Origin: Vitis vinifera
Taxonomy: Eukaryota > Streptophyta > Magnoliopsida > Vitales > Vitaceae
Length of the DNA: 64,000 nt
NCBI RefSeq assembly: GCF_030704535.1
Contig: NC_081806.1
Coordinates: forward strand, 3,607,001-3,671,000
Reading direction: 5' to 3'
Part shown: positions 34,580 to 44,845 of the stretch, one piece after another
Numbering within the stretch: position 1 is the first letter of the stretch
Layout of the letters: every line of letters starts with the position of its first letter
Notes under the pieces: generated by a model
What the model was told of the DNA's origin: nothing
The model's database searches: none
What the model saw: the letters and a program-made list of their open reading frames with translations, nothing else
Program-made: the position numbers and the translations under genes

Positions 34580-35311
34580 TATGTTTTGCCTAACATGCCT
34601 ATGTTCTAGTCGTCTACGGAGTTGGTTCGGGATGGCAGTGGAAAATATACTTTAGATATTTTCTCTTCTCTATAGTCAGATGCTTCTGCGTATTTTAAAT
34701 GGTAAAGACCAAAACTCAATTATGATATTATCGAAAATAGACCCAGTCCAAAGTGGTCATTCATACTGGCATAGTTCCAGGAAGGTGATCAACATCAGGG
34801 CTGTCTCATTCAAGAAAGGAAATTTGCACCCACGTTTTCTAGATACATTCCTACTGTTCTGATGATTCGGTATGCACGAATTTATGCAAAGGTTAGGCAG
34901 ATTTCTGAAAATAATAAAAATGGTAATGAAGTGGACCCTTCTCTCTGTAAAATATTTTAAATAAAAAATACTTATTTTTCTAAAAATAAGTATTTTCAAT
35001 ATGTAATATATGTTTTAAAAAAAAAAATTAATTTACAAGCTTATTTATTTTTATTTCTTAAAAATATTATCGGCTTTTGTTGATAAGATTTGAGGAAAGA
35101 AAAAGGGCCACCTCACATCGACTCTTCCATGCCCGCAGGCCCCAACGAAGTCGACCACAAAGATGACGCTATCTTTTGGAATTTTTACAGGGAGGTTTTT
35201 TCACATACACACCAACCCAAGCCCACCTTCACCCTATAAAAACCCCCACCCGGTTCCTCACAGATCACCCCACTCCAACCATCAAGCCTATATATCTTCC
35301 GAAACTCAACA
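34580..35311 (+). promoter_or_regulatory. Promoter and 5'UTR of TLP7
   Basis: The distal block shared with four other TLP promoters lies at about 34660-34900 (TATGATATTATCGAAAATAG, CCCAGTCC). The proximal module has TTTGAGGAAAGAAAAAGG, GTCGACC, TGACG at 35164-35168, and the TATA box TATAAAAA at 35235-35242. Confidence 0.7.
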
Positions 35312-35989
35312 ATGGGCCTCTGCAAAATCCTCTCCATTTCCTCATTCCTTCTCACCACCCTATTCTTCACCTCCAGCTATGCAGCTACGTTCAACATCCA
35401 AAACCATTGCTCCTACACGGTTTGGGCTGCGGCAGTCCCAGGCGGGGGCATGCAGCTTGGCTCAGGCCAATCCTGGAGCCTCAATGTGAATGCCGGCACC
35501 ACTGGAGGCCGTGTTTGGGCCCGTACCAACTGCAACTTCGATGCGTCAGGGAATGGGAAGTGTGAGACCGGGGACTGTGGTGGCCTCCTCCAATGCACGG
35601 CCTATGGTACACCCCCTAACACCTTAGCCGAATTCGCACTTAACCAATACAGCAACTTGGACTTCTTTGATATATCTTTGGTTGATGGATTTAATGTTGC
35701 TATGGCCTTTAATCCTACTTCCAATGGGTGCACCCGTGGCATCAGTTGCACCGCCGACATCGTGGGAGAGTGCCCCGCTGCGCTAAAGACTACCGGTGGT
35801 TGCAACAACCCATGCACCGTTTTCAAGACCGATGAATATTGTTGCAATTCTGGGAGCTGTAATGCTACAACTTACTCCGAGTTTTTCAAGACTAGGTGCC
35901 CTGATGCTTATAGCTACCCTAAGGACGATCAGACAAGCACCTTCACATGCCCTTCCGGGACCAATTATGAAGTTATCTTCTGCCCATAA
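35312..35989 (+). CDS. Osmotin-like / thaumatin-like protein, TLP7
   Basis: Intact 225-residue single-exon ORF: signal peptide 1-24, 16 cysteines, signature [16 protein letters not shown], ending at FCP without a tail. It is nearly the same as TLP8 through residue ~180, but a short stretch ([13 protein letters not shown] 35865-35890) follows the TLP9 sequence rather than TLP8/TLP4, and CPSGTN near the end also differs from TLP8 (CTAGTN). This mosaic pattern suggests gene conversion. AATAAA at 36082. Confidence 0.93.
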   Translation: MGLCKILSISSFLLTTLFFTSSYAATFNIQNHCSYTVWAAAVPGGGMQLGSGQSWSLNVNAGTTGGRVWARTNCNFDASGNGKCETGDCGGLLQCTAYGTPPNTLAEFALNQYSNLDFFDISLVDGFNVAMAFNPTSNGCTRGISCTADIVGECPAALKTTGGCNNPCTVFKTDEYCCNSGSCNATTYSEFFKTRCPDAYSYPKDDQTSTFTCPSGTNYEVIFCP

Positions 35990-36330
35990 ATCTATTATTT
36001 AAATCATATGCTAGTATGCCTCTACTGGTCTCAACTATTAGGAGGCAATGGTATCCACCTTGGGTTCCAAAAGCCTAGAGGAATAAAGTTGAGCCCATAT
36101 TCGTGGTCATGTATTAAGATTTCTACACTAGTCGAAGCAATGGATGCCTTTTTTTATATAGATATATGCTATCTTCTTCTTCTAATCTCTGTGGTCCCTT
36201 CCAAGTAACATTTCATATAGATATATGAATTTTAATGATTATTCTTCTTCAGAATTCTTTTTTTTTTTTTTTTTGAAAATGAAATTAAGCTTAACATGAA
36301 CAAAATTCTGCTATCATGGTACGGAGAAAT
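35990..36330. other. 3' flank of TLP7
   Basis: 3'UTR and downstream DNA closely matching 39006-39280 after TLP8. No gene. Confidence 0.6.
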
Positions 36331-36640
36331 CTTTGCTTGAGAGCGGTGGTTGAGGATTGAGTCACCTACCCAAGTCAAATTTTTGTAACAATTAGATGTT
36401 CATCTTTAGAGTACTACAAGGAAAATTGATGTGAGGATAAAGACCAGTTAACGAAGCTTGACTGACGTCAAAATTTTATTTTATTTCCTTTTCTCTAATC
36501 CTACCTTGTAGCGGTCCAAATTAATTGTCTTGACAAGGAAATATAACACATAGCCAAGGAGGATTTGCCTAAAAGCCATCATCCTGTTTGAAAACTACCT
36601 CCCTTATTGTGCACATGACACTTTTTCTAAGGGGAATAAT
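36330..36640. repeat. Shared TLP downstream block, third copy
   Basis: Same landmark order as 32290-32760 (GAGCGGTGGTTGAGG, CTACCCAAGTCAAATTTTTG, TAGCGGTCCAAATTAATTG, TTGACAAGGAAATAT). It stops where unrelated DNA starts at about 36640, before the GTATAAATA-like box. Confidence 0.6.
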
Positions 36641-37620
36641 CCAACCATACATTGGACCAATAAAATAAGTATTTTTGGGATTTTATTTTTACCTTCACAA
36701 ATTGAGTGCGTAAAGTGCGGGGGAAAAAAACTCATTCATGCATTTCAATAACACTTGTGAATTTATTCCAAAATTACATTCAAAGTACACCTATCATTTT
36801 TTTTTACATCAACTCTCTCACACCTCCATTTCACCCGCCATGTTCATACGGTTTTTTTATCTCTCACCAACATATTCATAGTCTCATGTATTTTCTTATA
36901 AAACATCTTTAATTTCAATTTTTTTTTCACTCTCTAATCTCTCCATATTTATTGATTTTAATCATTTTTTAGACACATTAAACTTAAAATGATAATATAT
37001 AATAAATAATTAATAATAAAAAATTAAATAAAAACATAATATTTAATGAACAAAAATTAAAATATTATCTCACAAATAATATACTTGATAATTTTAAATA
37101 TTAATTATAATAATGTTTAAGATTTAAATTTAAAAATTATGTTTTTATTATTTAGAGGCTTATGATATAATTTTTTTTATATTAATACTAAATAAAAGAT
37201 TTATTGATTTTGTAAATCTTATCATACGTAAAAGTAAAAAATATCTTTGTAATATTATTTTATTATTTTTATTTTGATATAAAATTTTTCATTTGTAATA
37301 TTATTTTATTATTTTTATTTTGATATAAAATTTTTCATATCAAAATCACAATAAGTGATAGTAGTTTTTTTTTTGTTATGGTTTTAATTGTGGTTTTAAC
37401 TTTTTACTTGGTTAAATTTTTTAATTTTTTATCAAGATAAAATATAAAAGAAAATATGTTTTTTCATAAAAAAAAAATACATTGTTTTAGGGAAATTGAG
37501 ATACTTATCTCTTTTATCATGATGCATATACTCCTTTTGGAATTCTCGGGAAGTGTTTTTAAATTCTCTCCCACCTCGAAAAAGACTTTGAAACTTCAAG
37601 TAAGAAAAATAAATACATCC
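36641..37620. other. Intergenic DNA, no gene seen
   Basis: AT-rich, with a tandem duplication of about 49 bp near 37242-37340 (repeated word TATTTTGATATAAAATTTTT). No coding sequence recognised. Confidence 0.6.
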
Positions 37621-37629
37621 TTTAAGAAA

Positions 37630-38327
37630 AATGGATTTTCTTTGAATTGGTTGCCTCACAATATTTTAAATGATAAAGACTAAAATTCAATTATGATATT
37701 ATCGAAAATAGTCCCAATCTAACGACTAGTCAAGATATTTGAAGTGGCCAATCGTATTGGAAGAATTCCAGGAAGGTGCTCAACAGGGTTGTCTCATTCA
37801 AATAAGGAAATTTGAAATAAATTTTCTCAATACCATGCACCCACGTTTTCTAGATACATTCCTACTGTTCTCAGAATTGAGTGCTCATGAATTTACATAG
37901 AAGTTAGGCAGATTTCTGGAAATAATAAAAATGATAATCACGTAGAACCTTGTCTCTGTAAATTATTTTAAATAAAAAATACTTATTTTTCTAAAAATAA
38001 GTATTTTCAAAATGTAATATATGTTTTTTTTTTTTTTAAATAATAATAATTTACAAGCTTTTTTATTTTTATTTCTTAAAAAAATTATGGGCTTTTGTTG
38101 ATAAGATTTGAGGAAAAACAAAAAGGGCCACACTACATTGACTCTTCCATGCCTACAGGCCACAACGAAGTCGACCACAAAGATGACGCCATCTTTTGGA
38201 ATTTTTACAGGACGGTTTTTCCACATACACACCAACCCAAGCCCACCTTCACCCTATATAAACCCCCACCCATTTCCTCACAGATCACCCCACTCCAACC
38301 ATCAAGCCTATCTTCCGATCCTCAACA
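37630..38327 (+). promoter_or_regulatory. Promoter and 5'UTR of TLP8
   Basis: The distal shared block lies at about 37630-37930, the proximal module has GTCGACC and TGACG at 38184-38188, and TATATAAA is at 38255-38262. The TGACG-to-TATA spacing is 71 bp, as in TLP7. Confidence 0.72.
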
Positions 38328-39005
38328 ATGGGCCTCTGCAAAATCCTCTCCATTTCCTCATTCCTTCTCACCGCCCTATTCTTCACCCCCAGCTATGCAG
38401 CCACCTTCAACATCCAAAACCATTGCTCCTACACGGTTTGGGCTGCGGCAGTCCCAGGCGGGGGCATGCAGCTTGGCTCAGGCCAATCCTGGAGCCTCAA
38501 TGTGAATGCCGGCACCACTGGAGGCCGTGTTTGGGCCCGTACCAACTGCAACTTCGATGCATCAGGGAATGGGAAGTGTGAGACCGGGGACTGTGGTGGC
38601 CTCCTCCAATGCACGGCCTATGGTACACCCCCTAACACCTTAGCCGAATTCGCACTTAACCAATTCAGCAACTTGGACTTCTTTGATATATCTTTGGTTG
38701 ATGGATTTAATGTGCCTATGGCCTTTAATCCTACTTCCAATGGGTGCACCCGTGGCATCAGTTGCACCGCCGACATCGTGGGAGAGTGCCCCGCTGCGCT
38801 AAAGACTACCGGTGGTTGCAACAACCCATGCACCGTTTTCAAGACCGATGAATATTGTTGCAATTCTGGGAGCTGTAGTGCTACAGATTACTCAAGGTTT
38901 TTCAAGACTAGGTGCCCTGATGCTTATAGCTACCCTAAGGACGATCAGACAAGCACCTTCACATGCACTGCCGGTACCAATTATGAAGTTGTCTTCTGCC
39001 CATAA
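38328..39005 (+). CDS. Osmotin-like / thaumatin-like protein, TLP8
   Basis: Intact 225-residue single-exon ORF: signal peptide 1-24 ([11 protein letters not shown]), 16 cysteines, signature [38 protein letters not shown], and no tail after FCP. It is a recent tandem duplicate of the TLP7 unit, with promoter and 3' flank copied along. Likely a secreted PR-5 protein. AATAAA at 39098. Confidence 0.93.
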   Translation: MGLCKILSISSFLLTALFFTPSYAATFNIQNHCSYTVWAAAVPGGGMQLGSGQSWSLNVNAGTTGGRVWARTNCNFDASGNGKCETGDCGGLLQCTAYGTPPNTLAEFALNQFSNLDFFDISLVDGFNVPMAFNPTSNGCTRGISCTADIVGECPAALKTTGGCNNPCTVFKTDEYCCNSGSCSATDYSRFFKTRCPDAYSYPKDDQTSTFTCTAGTNYEVVFCP

Positions 39006-39446
39006 ATCTATTATTTAAATCATATGCTAGTATGCCTCTACTAGTCTCAACTATTAGGAGGCAATGGTTTCCACCTTGGGTTCCAAAAGCCTAGAGGAAT
39101 AAAGTTGGGCACATTTTCGTGGTCATGTAACAAGATTTCTACACTAGTAGAAGTAATGGATGTTTTTTTTTTTTATATATATATATATATATATAGATTT
39201 ATGCGATCTTCTTTCTTTCTAACCTCTATGGTCCCGTCCAAGTAATATTTCATATATATTTTATTCTATATAATATCTGCGGATAAGATCGGTTAATGAA
39301 GCTTGACTAAAGTCAAAATTTTATTTTATTTCATTATCCTACTTGGAAACTACCTTCCTTACTGGGTACATGGCATTTTTTTTTTAATAATATTTGACTC
39401 AGGTTTCCGAGAAAACATTGTAGCAGTCCAAACACGGCGTAAATTG
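39006..39446. other. 3' flank of TLP8 up to the fold-back element
   Basis: 3'UTR, a (TA)n run at about 39174-39195, then the shared downstream block, which is cut by the fold-back element at 39447 and continues after 42946. The left target-site copy GCGTAAATTG is 39437-39446. Confidence 0.7.
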
Positions 39447-41058
39447 GGACTTTTCTCAATAGTAGAGTAATTTAAAAAAGTTATTCTTCAATTACTGTAG
39501 TGGAAGAAGTTATTACAAATATAGGGTAGTTTTTGCCAGATAGGAGAGAGGAGAGAGGAGAGAGGGTGAGAGAGAGGAGAGAGGAAAGAGGAGATAGGAG
39601 AGAGGAGAGAGGAGAGAGGGTGAACGGGTAAAATTTTTTAAAAAAGGGAACTCGTCTCTTGAAGAGACGAGTTCCATGAAAAAAAATATATATATAATTT
39701 TTAAAAAATTCTCAAATTAAAAAAAAAAAAATTGGAACTAAAGGCTTGACACGAGTTCCCATGGGAAAAATATATATTATTTATTTAAAATATATTTTTC
39801 ATTTAAAAAAAATCCCAAAAAAAATAAAAAATAAAATTTCTAAAAGGAACTCGTCTCTTTTTTAAAAAAAATATATTTTTTATTTTAAAATCCCAAATTT
39901 AAAAAAAAAAAACGCAATTCCAAAAGGAACTCGTCTCTTTAAAAATATATATATTTAAAAAAAAAAATTCCTAAAGGGAACTCGTCTCTTGAAGAGACGA
40001 GTTCCCTTTAGGAAAAAAAATATTTTGTTTTTAAAATATATTTTTTATTTTAAAAAATCCCAAATAAAAAAAAATAAAAAATAAAAAACAATTCCAAAGG
40101 GAACTCGTCTCTTCAAGAGACGAGTTCCCATGTAAAAAAAAATATTTTTTTAAAAAATATATATATTTAAAAAAAAAAATTCAGAGTTACTTTAGGAAAA
40201 AAAATATTTTTTTTTTAAAATATATTTTTTATTTTAAAAAATCCCAAATTTAAAAAAAAAAAAACACAATTCCAAAGGGAACTCGTCTCTTCAAGAGACG
40301 AGTTCCCATGTAAAAAAAATATTTTTTTTAAATATATATATTAAAAAAAAAAAAACAATTCCTCAAAATTCCTAAAGGAACTCGTCTCTTGTAAAAAATT
40401 TTTTTTTTAAAAAATATATATATATATTTAAAAAAAAAAAATTAAGAGTTCCCTTTAGGAAAAAAAATAATTTTTAAAAAAAATATATTTTTATTTTAAA
40501 AAATCCCAAAAAAAAAAAAAAAAAAAAAAAACAATTCCAAAGGGAACTCGTCTCTTCAAGAGACGAGTTCCCTTGTAAAAAAAAAATTATTTTTTTTAAA
40601 TATATATATTAAAAAAAAAAAAAAAAAACAATTCCTCAAAATTCCTAAAGGAACTCGTCTCTTGAAGAGACGAGTTCCCATGTAAAAAAATATATATATA
40701 TATATATATATATTTAAAAAAATAAAAATTCAGAGTTCCCTTTAGGAAAAAAAAATAATTTTTTTAAAAAATATATATATATTTTTAAAAAATATATTTT
40801 TTATTAAAAAATATATTTTTTATTTTAAAAAATCCCAAATTAAAAAAAAAATTATTATTTTTAAATATAAAAAAAAAAAAAAAAAAAAACAATTCCTCAA
40901 AATTCCTAAAGGAACTCGTCTCTTGAAGAGACGAGTTCCCATGTAAAAAAAAAAAAAAATTTTAAAAAAATATATATTTAAAAAAATAAAAATTCAGAGT
41001 TCCCTTTAGGAAAAAAAATAATTTTTTTTAAAAAATATATTTTTTATTTTAAAAAATC

Positions 41059-41089
<31 letters not shown>

Positions 41090-41354
41090 CACAATTCCAA
41101 AGGGAACTCGTCTCTTCAAGAGACGAGTTCCCTTGTAAAAAAAATTATTATTTTTAAATATATATATATTAAAAAAAAAAAAAAAAAAAAACAATTCCTC
41201 AAAATTCCTAAAGGAACTCGTCTCTTCAAGAGACGAGTTCCCATATAAAAAAAAAAATTAAAAAAAAATATATATTTAAAAAAATAAAAATTCAGAGTTC
41301 CCTTAGGAAAAATAATAATTTTTTAAAAAAATATATTTTTTATTTTAAAAAATC

Positions 41355-41385
<31 letters not shown>

Positions 41386-42936
41386 CACAATTCCAAAGGG
41401 AACTCGTCTCTTATTTTTTTTTTTTCCATAGGAACTCGTCTCTTCAATAGACGAGTTCCCTTGATGAATTGTTTTTTTTTTTTTTTTTTTTAAATATATT
41501 TTTTTAAAAAAAATTTGTTTTTACGTGGGAACTCATCTTAAAGAGACGAGTTCCCTTGAGGAATTGTTTTTTTATTTTATTTTATATTTTATTTTAATAT
41601 ATATATTTTAAAATAAAAAATATTTTTAAGAGACGAGTTCCTTTGGAATTGTGTTTTTTTTTTTTTTTTTTAATTTGGGATTTTTTAAATTTTTTAAAAA
41701 AATAATTTTTTTTCCTAAAGGGAATTCTGAATTTTTAATTTTTTAAATATATATATTTAAAAATTTTTTTTTTTTTAAAAAACATATATTTTTTTTAATA
41801 TATATATATATTTAAAAATATATATATATTTTTTTACATGGGAACTCGTCTCTTGAAGAGACGAGTTCCCTTTGGAATTGTGTGTGTGTTTTTTTTTTTT
41901 TTTTTTTTTTTAATTTGGGATTTTTTAAAATAAAAAATATATTTTTAAAAAAAATTCTTTTTTTTCCTAAAGGGAACTCTGAATTTTTTTTTTTAATATA
42001 TATATTTAAAAAAAAATATTTTTTTTTTACATGGGAACTCGTCTCTTCAAGAGACGAGTTCCCTTTGGAATTGTGTTTTTTTTTTTTTTTTTTCTTTTTT
42101 TTAATTTGGGATTTTTTAAAATAAAAAATATTTTTTTTTTCCTAAAGGGAACTCTGAATTTTTTTTTTAAATATATATATATTTTTTAAAAAAATATTTT
42201 TAAAAAAAAAATATTTTTTTTTGTTTTTTTTTTTTTAATTTGGGATTTTTTAAAATAAAAAATATATTTTAAAAAAAAAATATTTTTTTTCCTAAAGGGA
42301 ACTCGTCTCTTCAAGAGACGAGTTACCTTTAGGAATTTTTTTTTTAAATATATATATTTTAAAAAAAAAATATTTTTTTTACATGGGAACTCGTCTCTTC
42401 AAAAGACGAGTTCCTTTTGGAATTGTGTTTTTTTTTTTTTTTTTTTTAATTTAGGATTTTTTAAAATAAAAAATATATTTTTAAAAAAAATTATTTTTTT
42501 TCCCAAGGAACTCGTCTCTTGAAGAGACGAGTTCCCTTTAGAAATTTTTTTTTTTTTTTTTTGGATTTTTTTAAATAAAAAATATATTTTAAATAAATAA
42601 TATATTTTTTTTCCCAGGGAACTCGTCTGAAGCCTTTAGTTCCAAATTTTTTTTTTTAATTTGAGAATTTTTTAAAAATTATATATATATATTTTTTCAT
42701 GGAACTCGTCTCTTCAAGAGACGAGTTCCCTTTTTTAAAAAATTTTACCCGTTCATCCTCTCTCCTCTCTCCTATCTCCTCTTTCCTCTCTCCTCTCTCC
42801 TCTCTCTCACCCTCTCTCCTCTCTCCTCTCTCCTCTCTCCTATGTGGCAAAAACTACCCTATATTTGTAATAACTTCTTCCACTACAGTAATTGAAGAAT
42901 AACTTTTTTAAATTACTCTACTATTGAGAAAAGTCC
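39447..42936. mobile_element. Giant fold-back element with palindromic minisatellite, 3.49 kb
   Basis: The left end is GGACTTTTCTCAATAGTAGA and the right end its exact complement; the outer inverted repeat runs at least 90 bp. A 10-bp direct repeat GCGTAAATTG flanks it (39437-39446, 42937-42946). Such a length fits a Mutator-like element. Inside the outer ends lie (GAGAGGA)n on the left and (TCCTCTC)n on the right, then two arms of about 1.7 kb, A-rich on the left and T-rich on the right, meeting near 41.4-41.5 kb. The arms hold about two dozen copies of a palindrome: GGGAACTCGTCTCTT, one centre base (G or C), then its complement. No transposase or other gene. Confidence 0.9.
39645..42732. 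repeat. Array of about 24 palindromic units (full and half)
   Basis: Full or near-full palindromes start near 39645, 39976, 40099, 40278, 40543, 40650, 40912, 41100, 41213, 41433, 41530, 41840, 42035, 42298, 42388, 42508 and 42702. Half units lie near 39845, 39928, 40377, 41398 and 41630, and degraded ones near 39757 and 42620. Between them recur AATTCCAAAGGG, ACAATTCCTCAAAATTCCTA, AATTCAGAGTTCCC and AAAAAATCCCAAAT, so a higher-order unit of several hundred bp is repeated. Positions are read by eye and good to a few bases. Confidence 0.82.
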
Positions 42937-42946
42937 GCGTAAATTG

Positions 42947-43567
42947 TCATAGCCCTTTATTGCAGAGAATAGTGGAAAAGAAAGTTGTTAAAAGTGGCAT
43001 AAGTAATTCAAACCATAACCCTATATTGAGGAGAGTTATGACTTATGACACATAAATATTGAAGTTCCACTTGTCTATCAATTAAATAAATATATGTTTT
43101 AATTTATTTTTGTAAAAAAAATCAATAAGATTTTTAATATTTATTTTACTAATTTTATTTAAAGAACTTATGATTTAAAAACGAGTTTAATATGATTTAG
43201 ATAAGAAATATTTTAATATTTAATATAAATTTTATAATACTAATATTACCTATTAAAAATTAAGATTTTGGTTGCACCATCAACATTTAGTTAAATCTAA
43301 AAATAAAAAACTATTTCAAACAAAGCTTTATTTATTCATCTATCATGCTAATGGAGCCTCAGAAGTTAAAAAGATTAACTGGGCCATGGTTATAGAAGCC
43401 CAAAAGATTTATTGATGGGGCGGAGCAGGTGGGCCTGGCCTGCCATGTGCAGCTGTATTTTTTTGACTTGTCTTCAAGACAACAAGTCAACGCCTCCGTT
43501 CAATGAAGCGGATGTATCGGAAAAACCCAAAAGCTTCATTTTCCCCTCAAAACGCGTAAACCCCAAA
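42947..43567 (+). promoter_or_regulatory. Upstream region of TLP9
   Basis: The continuation of the interrupted downstream block (to about 43020), then sequence collinear with the pseudogene upstream region (27541-28324). A TTTGACTTG W-box core lies near 43462 and another AGTCAAC (the complement of GTTGACT) near 43486. No clear TATA box. Confidence 0.55.
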
Positions 43568-44251
43568 ATGAGCTTCTTCTGCAACTGCAGCAACCTCTCT
43601 ACTTCCTTCTGCCTCCTCATCCTCCCGTTCTTCTTCACCTTCATCCATGCAACCACTTTCGAAATCCAAAACAGCTGCCCCTACACCATCTGGGCAGCCG
43701 CCGTACCCGGCGGCGGAAGGCAACTCGACCAAGGCCAGACCTGGAACCTTTCAGTGAGCTCCAACATAACGGGCCGCATCTGGGGCAGAACCAAGTGCAG
43801 CTTCGATGAAGCCGGAAGGGGGAGCTGCGAGTCCGGTGGATGTGGAGGCCTCCTTGAATGCCAAGAATATGGTTCACCGCCCAACACCATTGCCGAGTAC
43901 ACCCTAAACCAATCCAACAAAACTGATTTATTCGATGTTTCTCTGGTGGATGGATTCAACCTTCCAATGGAGTTTAGCCCAACTTCTGATGGGTGCAGAG
44001 GGGCCAATTGTACAGGCGACATTAACGGGCCGTGCCCAAATGAGTTGAGGGACCCGGGTGGGTGTAACAACCCATGTACCGTTTTCAAAAATTCTCAGTA
44101 CTGTTGCGATTCCGGGAGCTGTGGCCCTACAACTTACTCCGAGTTTTTCAAGGATAGGTGCCCAAATGCATACAGTTACCCTGAGGATGATTCAACCAGT
44201 TTGTTTACGTGCTCCACTGGCTCTAACTATCGTGTAGTCTTCTGCCCTTGA
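43568..44251 (+). CDS. Thaumatin-like protein with variant signature, TLP9
   Basis: Intact 227-residue protein from the ATG at 43568; the longer frame upstream (from 43412) lacks a signal peptide at its start and has no counterpart in relatives. Signal peptide about 1-28 (FFFTFIHA), all 16 mature cysteines. The thaumatin signature reads [16 protein letters not shown]: Ser replaces Thr and Gly replaces the invariant Asp of [11 protein letters not shown] reads PNAYSYP. Four N-glycosylation sequons are visible (NLS, NIT, NKT, NCT). With the pseudogene at 28325 it forms a separate subgroup. AATAAA at 44353. Confidence 0.9.
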   Translation: MSFFCNCSNLSTSFCLLILPFFFTFIHATTFEIQNSCPYTIWAAAVPGGGRQLDQGQTWNLSVSSNITGRIWGRTKCSFDEAGRGSCESGGCGGLLECQEYGSPPNTIAEYTLNQSNKTDLFDVSLVDGFNLPMEFSPTSDGCRGANCTGDINGPCPNELRDPGGCNNPCTVFKNSQYCCDSGSCGPTTYSEFFKDRCPNAYSYPEDDSTSLFTCSTGSNYRVVFCP

Positions 44252-44671
44252 ATTATGGGTTGCTATTAATTGTTTGAAGTATTTTCTGAATTGCCGTGTA
44301 ATTTTATGCTATGAGGGTATTTCTTCCTAAGTTTTGTTGGATGATCCGTTGAAATAAATACTCGATAACTTCTGTATTATTTTAAAAAGTAATGTATCAA
44401 TATGCCCATTTTTAAAAGCTATAGTGTTATAAATTTCAAACTCTTTAAAATTTTGAGAGATGATACTAAGAACTAGCATACTTTTGTAAAAGAAGTCATA
44501 AAAGGAGAGTCATCTAAAAATTTTAAACTTTTAAAATTTTTCACTAAAACCAATGTCTCTCTCCGCTTGTTGACTCGTCTGGAAGTCAAGTCCAACGACC
44601 CCATAGCCGTCAACCGAAACCGTTCATGAAAAATCTGATCACCTTCCTCGCCAAAATGCCAAAATCCCAAG
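44252..44671 (+). other. 3' flank of TLP9 and upstream region of the next TLP remnant
   Basis: 3'UTR, AT-rich DNA, then a GC-richer stretch from about 44550 leading into the truncated TLP. Confidence 0.55.
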
Positions 44672-44845
44672 ATGACTTTCTTCAGCAGCTGCAACAACCT
44701 CTCCACTTCCTTCTTCCTCCTCATCACCACTCTCTTCTTCACCTTCCTCCACGCTTCCGCGCTTCCACCTTCCACATCCAAAACAACTGCCACTTCACCC
44801 TGTGGGCCGCGCACGGCCGTTCCCCGCGGCGGAACGCAACTCTGA
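44672..44845 (+). pseudogene. Truncated thaumatin-like gene, 5' fragment only
   Basis: The ATG opens [20 protein letters not shown] followed by LFFTFLHAS, a TLP signal peptide close to that of TLP9. A short duplication (GCTTCC/GCGCTTCC) shifts the frame, after which FHIQNNCHFTLWAA can be read in another frame, and a remnant of PRGGTQL follows. Homology ends there; the rest of the gene is gone. Confidence 0.85.

Noticed and set aside
41006-42124. ORFs rich in Phe/Lys (about 60-80 codons) in the fold-back element
   Set aside because: Translation of poly-T and TA runs; not coding.
39645-42732. CRISPR-like array of palindromic repeats
   Set aside because: Plant nuclear DNA; the spacers are A/T homopolymers and themselves repeated, and the array mirrors itself around a centre. 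A fold-back element explains it.
43412-43567. Extended N-terminus for TLP9
   Set aside because: It is promoter DNA shared with the pseudogene, and the signal peptide starts at 43568.
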